Assembly: GCA_036272735.1 (NCBI GenBank)
Contig: DATAYF010000174.1
Span: 1 to 16,760 of the forward strand
Source: DATAYF01 sp036272735
GTDB taxonomy: Bacteria; Chloroflexota; Ktedonobacteria; Ktedonobacterales; Ktedonobacteraceae
Direction: 5' to 3'
DNA: 16,760 nucleotides
Shown: one piece after another, positions 1-6,713 of the stretch
Layout of the letters: every line of letters starts with the position of its first letter
Position numbering within the stretch: position 1 is the stretch's first letter
The notes under the pieces: model-generated
Told to the model about the DNA's origin: nothing
Database searches by the model: none
What the model saw: the letters and a program-made list of their open reading frames with translations, nothing else
Made by a program: the position numbers and the translations under genes

Positions 1-1217
1 GCGGTTGGTAACTCTGGTTCTACGTTGGGTTCCTTCAGTGAAGTTTCAGTGGGTGCATTCGTCTCCTGCCGCTTTACATCGTGAAACAGCTTTTCTGCTT
101 CTCGCTCATATTGTTGAGAATTGACTGTTTCTGACGGTATAGCCACTGCGGACGAAGCGGCAGATGCAGATTGCTCATGTGTATGTGCTTCTTGCGGAAC
201 GGTATCGGAAGCTTGGGCCTCCGTGGCCTTGGCATAGTTTATTTCTTTTTGCTCTACGTATGACAATAAGTGCCACCTGATCATTTGCATACGAGTGAGA
301 ATCTCGCTTTCTTCGACTTTCCCTGCACGAAAAGCATAGGTCTGCGCATTTGCCTCTCGCATAATGGAGAAAATTCCCTCGTATTGTTTGAGGTGGGCCT
401 CATCCTTCAGTGGAACCGGACAAGCCACAAGGCGCGATTGCGCCTTGGCAAATTTGACTGTATGCATTGTGCCACCATCAATTGAAGTTTGAACCGGTAT
501 GACGCTTAATGAGAGGCCACTTTGCATACGATCACGGAGGACGAAAGCGCTACGAAAACTCTTTTGACCCAGGGGAATCTCGCTAATAACTAAGCCGCCA
601 GCATCCAAAATGCGCTTGGCTAAGCCTCTATTTTCGGCTGGATAAACAGTATCCAGGGGCGTCGCATAGACTGCAATGGTCTTTCCCTGAACCTCCAGGG
701 CTCCTTCATGTGCAGCAGTATCTACCCCTTTTGCCAGCCCGCTCACGATACAATACTGCTGCTGAGCCAAATAGTGAGCCAGGTGACGCGCGACGGTGGT
801 GCCTTTCGGAGTTGGTTCCCTGGTACCTACAATAGCCACCGAATTGAGGTGCTGCAACAGTGAAATATTGCCTTTGGCGTAAAGCATTACTGGGGGATCC
901 GGGATCTGTTCAAGGAGAGGGGAATAGGCAGGGCTTGTAATCGGGATAGGCATAATCCCTAGCTTTAAGTGCCGTTGTAACGTTGTTTTCGCCTGGGCCA
1001 ACAAACCATCCCAGGCAGATGAATGCACTTGTGCATAGACAGAAGACGCAAGGGCGGAGCGAAGCACTTTCTCTAACACCTGGATGGAGGCTGTTTCAAA
1101 CTCCTGGCACAAAGGGAAACGGGAAACCAATGCTCTATGGTTTTGTGGCCCAACCCCTTTCAGTAGTCCCAGGGCAAAGACATAGATCGTATTGTCATCG
1201 AGGAGCGTTGCTGGCAT
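1..1217 (-). CDS. dprA: DprA/SMF-like SLOG-fold protein (partial, runs off left edge)
   Basis: The reading frame starts at ATG 1217, preceded by a good ribosome site (GAAGGGA), and stays open for 405 codons to the window edge, so the C-terminus is missing. Residues 9-40 resemble the helix-hairpin-helix start of DprA (LLKGVGP). Residues 126-270 are a Rossmann/SLOG core: VAIVGTREPTPKG (127-139), VSGLAKGVDTAAHEGAL (158-174) and RDRMQSGLS (228-236, matching the RNRIIAGLS block of DprA). DprA proteins bind single-stranded DNA and load RecA during transformation; other SLOG proteins bind nucleotide derivatives. The block usually reading EA..SG is here QTSIDGGT (243-250), so this is a divergent member. 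From about residue 328 the chain is Ala/Ser/Glu/Thr-rich and probably disordered. It is the last gene seen in an operon with a phosphoribosyltransferase and a HAD phosphatase, 24 bases after the former. Family is secure; a transformation role is doubtful. Confidence 0.85.
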   Translation of the reverse strand, partial: MPATLLDDNTIYVFALGLLKGVGPQNHRALVSRFPLCQEFETASIQVLEKVLRSALASSVYAQVHSSAWDGLLAQAKTTLQRHLKLGIMPIPITSPAYSPLLEQIPDPPVMLYAKGNISLLQHLNSVAIVGTREPTPKGTTVARHLAHYLAQQQYCIVSGLAKGVDTAAHEGALEVQGKTIAVYATPLDTVYPAENRGLAKRILDAGGLVISEIPLGQKSFRSAFVLRDRMQSGLSLSVIPVQTSIDGGTMHTVKFAKAQSRLVACPVPLKDEAHLKQYEGIFSIMREANAQTYAFRAGKVEESEILTRMQMIRWHLLSYVEQKEINYAKATEAQASDTVPQEAHTHEQSASAASSAVAIPSETVNSQQYEREAEKLFHDVKRQETNAPTETSLKEPNVEPELPT

Positions 1218-1241
1218 AATTCCCTTCACTTCTTTCACAAA

Positions 1242-1814
1242 TCAACCAAATTGCGTCTTACCCATAAATAATCCGAAAATATGTTCGCACGGCGTCGTTT
1301 GTCTAAGTATAGCATAGCAAGCATTAAAAGTGCTTGACGTAGTCAAAACATCATCAATTACAATAATTCCATAAAAGGGATTAAGAACAGGGCCTCTATA
1401 GCGAATAGTCCTTATGTGATCTTGATACATTGGACGAGGACGATTTTCTTTGGAAGCTGTAGCCGCCTTTGGAACATCTTTGATCCTTACGAGTGATTGT
1501 GGCACATAGTGTAACCAGGAAAAGTTCTGGTCAAGATAAGAGGCGATGCTTTCACACGATACATTCACCTTTTGGACAGAGCTACAGGGGGCAGCCATGA
1601 CATACAAATCATCAACTATGCCCCTAAAATCTTCCTCCAAAAATGAGACAGCGTCAACCGAACGAGCTTTGAACCAATTGACCGCACTGAGCTTATTGTT
1701 CTTAAAATCAAGCATACGATTAGTAAACTCATTGCGCATGTTTGAGTGCCAGGGATAGTAGGGATAGAGAGCATACGTGTTTCCCTCCCGTAAAATGTCA
1801 GCGTGATAGGTCAT
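1242..1814 (-). CDS. ComF-like type I phosphoribosyltransferase
   Basis: This 190-residue protein has the PRPP-binding signature of type I phosphoribosyltransferases near its C-terminus: GIIVIDDVLTTSST at 149-162, with the acidic pair D154-D155 and the TTSST phosphate loop. The middle (APCSS.. then LVRIKDVPKAA) follows the ComF pattern of a conserved R and variable flexible loop, but the N-terminal zinc ribbon of ComF is absent. Such enzymes transfer ribose phosphate from PRPP to or from a base; the substrate cannot be read from sequence. The start has a good Shine-Dalgarno (AGAAAGG) that overlaps the end of the upstream HAD gene, only 6 bases away, so the two are probably translationally coupled. 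The DprA-like gene follows after 24 bases. The grouping suggests a nucleotide-modifying unit; that is inference. Confidence 0.8.
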   Translation of the reverse strand: MTYHADILREGNTYALYPYYPWHSNMRNEFTNRMLDFKNNKLSAVNWFKARSVDAVSFLEEDFRGIVDDLYVMAAPCSSVQKVNVSCESIASYLDQNFSWLHYVPQSLVRIKDVPKAATASKENRPRPMYQDHIRTIRYRGPVLNPFYGIIVIDDVLTTSSTFNACYAILRQTTPCEHIFGLFMGKTQFG

Positions 1815-1820
1815 GGTATC

Positions 1821-2342
1821 CTACCTTTCTGTAATAATTCCTCTCAAACAGGTAATCACTTCATTCCAATTAGCACAAAGTGTGTATGAATACTTGGATA
1901 TAGCGTGTAGATCAAGCGAGCCATCCCAGGAAAGAGCAATGGAAACCATATGTGCCTGGGAAGCGGCAGCCACGTCTTTGGCATGGTCACCTATATGTAC
2001 ACACCGTGCTGGGAGAATCCCAAGCTGTTTCGACGCATGAAAAAGGGGGTCAGGATCGGGTTTATGCTGCTTCGTATCGTGGTAGGCGGTCAATACTTTG
2101 ATATTCAGACCATGATAGTCAACCAATCCTTCTGCATATCGACGAGGAGAAGCAGTAACCACTCCCAATTCAAAATGTGGGCGTACTCTGTCGAGGAAGG
2201 CTTTGGTATATCCTGGCAAGGAAGTTAGGTGATGGTATTTATGTATTTCAATCCATTGGCGGTGATCTCGCAGGGATTGAAGGGCTTCAGTAAAAACGAG
2301 AGTCTGATCAAGGTCAAGAAGAAGGGCCCAACGCTGTTTCAT
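1821..2342 (-). CDS. HAD-superfamily hydrolase (phosphatase-like)
   Basis: All four HAD motifs are present. Counting from the upstream ATG at 2351 they are: motif I DLDQT with D13 and D15, motif II T66 in VVTASP, motif III K97 in KPDPDP, and motif IV GDHAKD with D122 and D126. The protein is therefore expected to be a soluble Mg-dependent phosphohydrolase acting through an aspartyl-phosphate. The size and small helical cap (about residues 22-60) suit phosphoglycolate-phosphatase-like or nucleotidase-like members; the substrate is unknown. I prefer ATG 2342 over ATG 2351 because the purine-rich ribosome site (AAGAAGAG) sits 9 bases before the former but abuts the latter. It is the first gene of the operon, behind a clear promoter, and is followed after 6 bases by the phosphoribosyltransferase. 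Confidence 0.85.
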   Translation of the reverse strand: MKQRWALLLDLDQTLVFTEALQSLRDHRQWIEIHKYHHLTSLPGYTKAFLDRVRPHFELGVVTASPRRYAEGLVDYHGLNIKVLTAYHDTKQHKPDPDPLFHASKQLGILPARCVHIGDHAKDVAAASQAHMVSIALSWDGSLDLHAISKYSYTLCANWNEVITCLRGIITER

Positions 2343-2392
2343 AGACTTCATCTCTTCTTTTTAGAGCCATAAGAAGCAGAAACGTTATAAAT

Positions 2393-2414
2393 GACGGCGC
2401 CTTGAGGTACCGTC
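2393..2414 (-). promoter_or_regulatory. Small hairpin in the 5' leader of the HAD operon
   Basis: The leader between the promoter and the HAD gene can fold as GACGG...CCGTC with an inner CC/GG pair and a TCAA loop. No U-tract follows, so it is not a classical terminator. A leader role is only a possibility. Confidence 0.3.
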
Positions 2415-2465
2415 AGTGGGAAAAGCCCAAAGACCATTTCATGATAAAACATGGATGTGCTTATA

Positions 2466-2495
2466 AATATACGTTAAGTTACTTTTAATTGTCAA
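2466..2495 (-). promoter_or_regulatory. Sigma-70-type promoter of the HAD-PRTase-DprA operon
   Basis: On the minus strand a perfect -35 box TTGACA (2495-2490) is followed after 18 bases by TATATT (2471-2466) in AT-rich DNA. Transcription would start near 2458, giving a leader of roughly 110 bases before the HAD gene. It is the best promoter on this strand in the left part of the window. Confidence 0.65.
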
Positions 2496-2527
2496 TAGAA
2501 CAAATTTTCATTGAGGCTTCGATATAT

Positions 2528-2998
2528 TCATTTTGATTGAAAATATTCGTAAAAATGTGCAAATGTACTTTCTGCAGCGCGTAAGGCTCGTGGCCCAAAC
2601 GCCTGGCTTTGGTTGGCGATTTCAATCATTCGCTCGATGAGCCGCTGACGAAAGGCCACGAGCGTCCTTTTACTGAAAGGAGCGTGCCCGGTATCCAGGC
2701 AATCCAACACCAACTGCCAGCGTCGATCCATCACCGTCGCCTCAATCACTTCATCATCTGATACCCCTGTATCCGCTTCGAGAATGAGTGCCAAGGCCAG
2801 GACTGCGGGAGCAATCGGAGGGTGGCCGCGCTCTGCTTTCCGATAGAGACTGGCCAACTCTTCCTGGAAGGCTTCGTCAAACAGTTCATGGCGATGCTGA
2901 CGCAAAAAGACAAACAGTTTGGCTTTCCGAATCTTGTGGACAATCTGTTCTTCTTGTGGATTGAGTGTTACGGAGGGCTTCCACAGGGCTGGTTGCAT
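2528..2998 (-). pseudogene. Truncated transposase, N-terminal domain of IS5/IS1182-like family
   Basis: The start at ATG 2998 has a textbook AGGAGG six bases upstream; an upstream in-frame ATG at 3064 lacks one. The encoded 156 residues match the N-terminal domain of IS1182/InsH-type DDE transposases: HRHELFDEAFQEELASLY, then PPIAPAVLALALILEAD, the VSDDEVIEATVMDRRWQL stretch and FSKRTLVAFRQRL. Homology seems to stop at RALRAA; the last 14 or so codons are AT-rich and unlike the family, and the whole DDE catalytic domain is missing. The break is near 2572, where base composition changes. It is therefore a non-functional insertion sequence remnant, cut next to the promoter of the left operon. 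I could not identify its terminal inverted repeats. Confidence 0.8.
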
Positions 2999-3155
2999 AC
3001 GTTTCCTCCTGATCATTTCTCTTGTGCGAACCATTTCGGCTCTCGGATGGTTGAGTGGTTTCAAACTCGTGTGTCCCGCTTGACATATACCCCAGCCTTA
3101 TGTTACTGTATTCCCATGAATTCCGTATACTTGAGAGGGGAGACGAAAACCCCTG

Positions 3156-3170
3156 GATGGATGATCCATC
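3156..3170. repeat. Short palindrome, 7-bp arms
   Basis: GATGGAT and ATCCATC flank a single central G. This is the size of a dimeric protein-binding site, but no gene start lies close by. Function unknown. Confidence 0.35.
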
Positions 3171-3199
3171 GCAATTGTAATCGCGCCACAAGTACCTTC

Positions 3200-3236
3200 G
3201 CCGTATAAGCCCCGGCACAAGATTGGCTTATGCGGC
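3200..3236. repeat. Strong stem-loop, 12-bp stem with one G-U pair
   Basis: GCCGTATAAGCC (3200-3211) pairs with GGCTTATGCGGC (3225-3236) across a 13-base loop. On the plus-strand RNA all 12 pairs form, one of them G-U. No U-tract follows. It may be the end of a mobile element, a palindromic repeat unit or part of an RNA; I cannot tell which. Confidence 0.5.
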
Positions 3237-3515
3237 TGAAGAGGTGCCAGGCAGGCTGATAGATGCTTAGCCTCTCCAGGCTGAGTAATAGCTTGCTGGT
3301 CGCCATTTTCTCCCTTGCGTCTCTCCTTTTACCTCTCCTCGTAGCCGGGTCGCGCACCATCTCTTTGTTCGCTCACCTGGCTTGACGCAGTTTGCTTCTT
3401 CGTTTGCTCCCTGCTTTTGTCGATGTTGCCACAATGAGATGGTTTCTACTCATGCGCTTGTTATCCACATGAAAGCAGGTGAAATGATGTATTGACGGCA
3501 ATAGCGGAACAGAAG

Positions 3516-3542
3516 CTCCTGATCGGTGGAAATTGAACCGAT
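3516..3542. promoter_or_regulatory. Perfect 9-bp inverted repeat upstream of the GNAT gene
   Basis: CTGATCGGT (3516-3524) and ACCGATCAG (3534-3542) are separated by 9 bases and end 57 bases before the acetyltransferase start. They overlap the only candidate -10 region, as an operator would, or could form a leader hairpin. No regulator gene is adjacent. Confidence 0.45.
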
Positions 3543-3599
3543 CAGACGAAGGTAAACACGCGATAACGCAACACTGAGAAAAAACAAGGAGATATACAC

Positions 3600-4571
3600 A
3601 TGAACACAGCACAGAAGCTTGCGCGTTCTGGCGGACCAGCTCTTGTAGAAGCCATGAAATTTGTCACCATCTGTCGAGCACTGGACCCACAGAACGATTA
3701 TCCGCACATTGGCGACCTGCAATGGTGGTGCAAAGATGGTTCGCTTGATGATCAGCAGAACTGGCATTTCTGGTATCAAGAAAATGGTGAGGCGCTTGCT
3801 CTCGGGATCATTGCCGGGGATGAGATCGCCTGCTTGCTTCATCCCGACTTCCGTACGCGCGAGCGCTTTCTTATGGTACACCGGTGGGCAGAGCAGCGCG
3901 TAAAAGAGCGAGCTTCGCAGCAGGGCGCGAACCAGTATGAGATATGGGAACAAACCTGGGGTTTAGCCACAGGCTCCGATCTGGAGATGGGGAGTTTTCT
4001 TGAACGTGAAGGATATGAGCGCCAAGAAATGTTCTATTATTGCTACTGCCGACCGCTGATCGAGCCCGTGCCAGCACCCATTTTGCCAACAGGATTCACG
4101 ATTCGCCCGGTTGCTGGCGAGGCTGAGGCAGAGATGCGGGCCGAGCTTCAACGTGATGCTTTTCTCCCAAAGGGGAGCAAGACCTATGAGGAAGCGACCT
4201 TGCGACAACTGGCAGTGATGAAGATGCCCCAATACAATCCTCAACTCGATCTGATGGTCGTGGCTCCTGATGGCACGCCGGCCGCTGGCTGCATCTGCTG
4301 GGTGGACCCGGTGAACCGCGTGGGCCTGTTTGAACCGGTAGGAACGCGCCCGCAATTTCGTCGTCAAGGATTGGCAACGGCGCTGATGCTTGGCGGGTTA
4401 CAGCGCTTACGCGAACGGGGGATGCAGGCGGCATTGGTGACAGGCGCTCATCCTGGGAAGGAGGAGAAGAGTACGGAGTTTACTTCCTCGCGTTTCGTTT
4501 ATGAAGCCGTCGGCTTTCAATTGCTGTGTCGGACATACCTGTATCACAAGGTTTTTGCTACTGCTGTCTAA
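3600..4571 (+). CDS. GNAT-family N-acetyltransferase, tandem-domain form
   Basis: The 323-residue protein contains a C-terminal GNAT domain (about 165-318) with the acetyl-CoA-binding motif A at 246-263: PVGTRPQFRRQGLATALM, including the R-x-x-G-x-A pyrophosphate loop (254-259). A second beta strand and helix follow (AALVTGAHPG, then YEAVGF at 301-306, typical of the family). Residues 20-150 look like a degenerate N-terminal GNAT copy ending in FLEREGYERQEMFYY, so this is a two-domain GNAT of usual size. It would transfer acetyl groups to an amine; the substrate is unknown. The start has AAGGAG eight bases upstream. It stands alone, with an inverted repeat before it and a 14-bp hairpin after it, and appears intact, unlike its neighbours downstream. 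Confidence 0.85.
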   Translation: MNTAQKLARSGGPALVEAMKFVTICRALDPQNDYPHIGDLQWWCKDGSLDDQQNWHFWYQENGEALALGIIAGDEIACLLHPDFRTRERFLMVHRWAEQRVKERASQQGANQYEIWEQTWGLATGSDLEMGSFLEREGYERQEMFYYCYCRPLIEPVPAPILPTGFTIRPVAGEAEAEMRAELQRDAFLPKGSKTYEEATLRQLAVMKMPQYNPQLDLMVVAPDGTPAAGCICWVDPVNRVGLFEPVGTRPQFRRQGLATALMLGGLQRLRERGMQAALVTGAHPGKEEKSTEFTSSRFVYEAVGFQLLCRTYLYHKVFATAV

Positions 4572-4603
4572 ATGCCTGTCTTTCCCTTTTTCTGGGGGGC
4601 TAA

Positions 4604-4643
4604 AGGGAGGGGAGATGACCACGGCGCGCCATCTCCCCTCCCT
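4604..4643. terminator. Terminator-like hairpin after the GNAT gene, 14-bp perfect stem
   Basis: AGGGAGGGGAGATG (4604-4617) and its exact reverse complement (4630-4643) enclose a 12-base loop, 32 bases after the GNAT stop. The GC-rich stem is very stable, but a CTCTC stretch follows rather than a U-run, so termination may be only partial. Confidence 0.6.
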
Positions 4644-4677
4644 CTCTCAAATCTGAGGATACTTTTCTGTCAGGAGA

Positions 4678-5239
4678 TTGCCAGCTCTATTTCTCGACCG
4701 GCTCTCTAGGAGCATGTATCAGTTGGCAGAACAGCATGGAGTTGGCCTGCCTCTTGCGCTCTACAACATTAAACCTCAGTGGACGCGCTTTCTAAATTTT
4801 ATCAATCGTTTTTTACTGATATGTGTGCTCTGTGCTGTGTTGTTCGTTCTCACTGTATTTTCTATTTTCCTCAATCAAGTGATGGAGAGGCAGATTGTGG
4901 ATGTCCAATGGAGACTTACGATAAGCTTCCCTGGTACCATTGTGGGCTTATTTGGTTGTGGTTATTGTATGTTTATCAGATATATGATTACTCAACGGTT
5001 TCCCCGATCTGTCCTCGTGTGTACCGAAGGACTTTTAGTGATTTCCCTAAAAAAGGTGGAGGTGACTCATTGGGATGAGGTAAGAAGATTGCTGGAAGTG
5101 CCTGAATTTGGTAAGCGAAAGAGTTACATGCTTTCCCGTATCAACCGCGAACCGCGATTCACTCACATTTAATAATATCTATGAAGATGTTGATGGCCTA
5201 ATCGATCTCATCAGAGAGCATATCCCACAACCATTGTAA
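4678..5239 (+). pseudogene. Small two-helix membrane protein, frameshifted by a 7-bp duplication
   Basis: From a TTG at 4678 (or ATG 4714) the frame runs through two hydrophobic helices (LICVLCAVLFVLTVFSIFL and FPGTIVGLFGCGYCMFIRYM) and then a soluble tail (VCTEGLLVISLKKVEVTHWDEVRRL). It stops at 5172. Just before, AACCGCG is duplicated in tandem (5143-5149, 5150-5156). Removing one copy joins the frame to RINRDSLTFNNIYEDVDGLI and ends at TAA 5237-5239, giving about 184 residues (172 from the ATG). The tail pattern (a WDE step, then R-D-S-L-T-F-N-N) reminds me of membrane proteins common in Ktedonobacteria, but I cannot name the family or a function. The start is uncertain: AGGAG lies only one base before both candidates. 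It may be a true pseudogene or have a slightly different functional C-terminus. Confidence 0.65.
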
Positions 5240-5516
5240 ATTGCAAAATAGAATGGAAACTGTTCAGAGTTGACCTAAAGAAGAATTCGTAGAGAGCATC
5301 GCTAAACGGTAAATCACTTTTTTCGTGAGGCAAAAATCACGCTGTTAAGTGGGTAAACAGCCAATAAGGCAGAGCCAAAACTTTTATTGATGTTTACCCG
5401 TTCTATTAGTAAAGGGGCGAATATCCGAAGATGCCTTTTTCTCCCTGCTATTTTTAATGTTGCGAATGCATAAATGCCCTCTCACGAGGATAGAGTTGTA
5501 CGATAAGGAGATCGCA
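5240..5516. other. Intergenic stretch before the phosphoesterase gene
   Basis: About 277 AT-rich bases with no gene I can support. They hold the long inverted repeat at 5351-5399 and a direct repeat of AAATCAC either side of a GTGA that can pair with both copies (about 5312-5341). No convincing promoter was found; TTGATG at 5387-5392 has a poor -10 partner. Confidence 0.4.
5351..5399. repeat. Long interrupted inverted repeat (9 + 6 bp)
   Basis: GGGTAAACA (5351-5359) pairs with TGTTTACCC (5391-5399), and inside them CAATAA (5362-5367) pairs with TTATTG (5384-5389), leaving a small 2x1 internal loop and a 16-base apical loop. No U-tract follows. It could be a regulatory stem-loop, a pair of operator half-sites 40 bases apart (about four helical turns), or a remnant of a small mobile element. 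Confidence 0.5.
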
Positions 5517-6675
5517 ATGACCCAGTCAAACGCACCACATCGACGCTTCGGCCGCATATTGTCCGTCTCAGATCCACTGATTGTGAGTAGATCGCCCGAA
5601 CCAGCAACGAAACAGCAACCCCAACCTCTTCCTCAACCAACCGGCCAATCTCCCTTCCACCTCTCGCTCGACCGGGTCCTTCCACCCACAACTCTACAAA
5701 CCATCCAGTCTGCTAGTCGCATGGTTTTTCACATGGTCGGTGATACCGGGGGGGGTGAAATCCCCACAGGATCAGGAGATTGTGACTGCTCATATGGAAC
5801 AGGACCTTGCAGCCGCCGATCCTACAGCACGACCTGCCTTCTTCTACATCCTGGGCGATGTTGTCTACTATTATGGACAGGCCAGTGAATACTATCCCCA
5901 GTTTTATGAGCCGTATACCCACTACGATGCTCCCATCCTTGCTATCCCTGGCAATCACGATGGTGACCTCATCGATACGTCGGTTCCCTCGCTGGCTGCT
6001 TTTGTGGAGAATTTCTGCTCGACCACGCCTCATATCTCCACTGAAGCAGGCGATAGCGCGCGCGACACAATGACCCAACCCAATGTCTACTGGACCCTGG
6101 ACACGCCATTTGCCACCTTCATCGGCCTTTATACCAACGTACCGGAAGGCGGCTGGATGGATACTACGCAAATTGCCTGGCTGCAGTCGGAACTGACCTC
6201 CGCACCACAAAATAAAGCGCTGATTGTCAACATGCATCACCCCATCTACTCAGCCGACACTTTCCATAGCGGCAGTGCCTACATGGGCACCATTCTCGAC
6301 CAGGCTATTCAGGCCAGTGGGCGCGTACCCGATGCTGTCTTCGCAGGTCACGTTCATAATTACCAGCGCTTCACCCGTACTATCAATGGTCGCAACGTCC
6401 CTTACATCGTCACTGGTAGTGGAGGCTACTGGCATCTGCACAAAGTCATTCAAGTCCAGGGCCAACCCATCCAAACACCCTACCCTGTTCCAAGCTCGGA
6501 TGTCACCCTGGAAAGCTATAGCGACGACCATCACGGTTACTTACTGATGACGGTTGATCGTACGACGCTCACGGCTCGGTACTTTGCCGTACCAACGCAG
6601 CGTGATCCCGCCAACGCTCCCAGTCAGCAGATCGATGCGTTTACGCTCAATCTCGCGACCCACCAGCTACAGTAA
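5517..6675 (+). pseudogene. Calcineurin-like metallophosphoesterase, frameshifted in a G8 run
   Basis: ATG 5517 has AAGGAG six bases upstream. The frame gives a Pro/Gln-rich N-terminus and reaches FHMVGDTGG, then hits eight G at 5748-5755 and goes out of frame, stopping at 5888. With seven G the protein continues without a break to TAA 6673-6675, for 385 residues. In this repaired numbering the metal-site motifs are all visible: GDTG (75-78), GDVVYYYG (113-120), GNHD (145-148), MHH (239-241) and GHVH (277-280). The family binds two metal ions and hydrolyses phosphomonoesters or diesters; no signal peptide is seen, so it is probably cytoplasmic. The substrate is unknown. The downstream part is undamaged, which fits a recent mutation, a sequencing error or an on/off slippage switch. 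A TnpB remnant begins about 40 bases after the stop. Confidence 0.8.
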
Positions 6676-6713
6676 AGCGTGTGTTATCCATTTTCAAGCT
6701 ATACCTATACCAC

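Larger units (their letters stand above)
2999..3599. other. Intergenic stretch between the transposase remnant and the GNAT gene
   Basis: I see no convincing gene in these 600 bases. The part up to about 3110 is likely the 5' end of the insertion sequence. The rest carries three inverted repeats, listed separately, and a pyrimidine-rich stretch around 3300-3420. A weak promoter for the GNAT gene could be TTGACG (3492-3497) with CCTGAT 17 bases on. Confidence 0.4.

Noticed and set aside
2822..3208. A 128-residue plus-strand frame over the transposase remnant
   Set aside because: It is antisense to the recognisable transposase domain and has no resemblance to a known protein.
3461..3469. A perfect DnaA-box sequence, TTATCCACA
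   Set aside because: Only one box, with no cluster, no AT-rich unwinding region and no dnaA or dnaN nearby, so it does not mark an origin.
3450..3953. A 167-residue minus-strand frame overlapping the start of the GNAT gene
   Set aside because: No family resemblance, no ribosome site seen, and it runs antisense to a gene with clear GNAT motifs.
5312..5341. Two AAATCAC direct repeats, as a possible CRISPR or iteron array
   Set aside because: Only two 7-base copies, with no third unit and no associated genes.
5457..5888. A 143-residue frame beginning at ATG 5457
   Set aside because: The first 20 codons have no ribosome site, the real start is ATG 5517, and the part after 5755 is out-of-frame read of the phosphoesterase.
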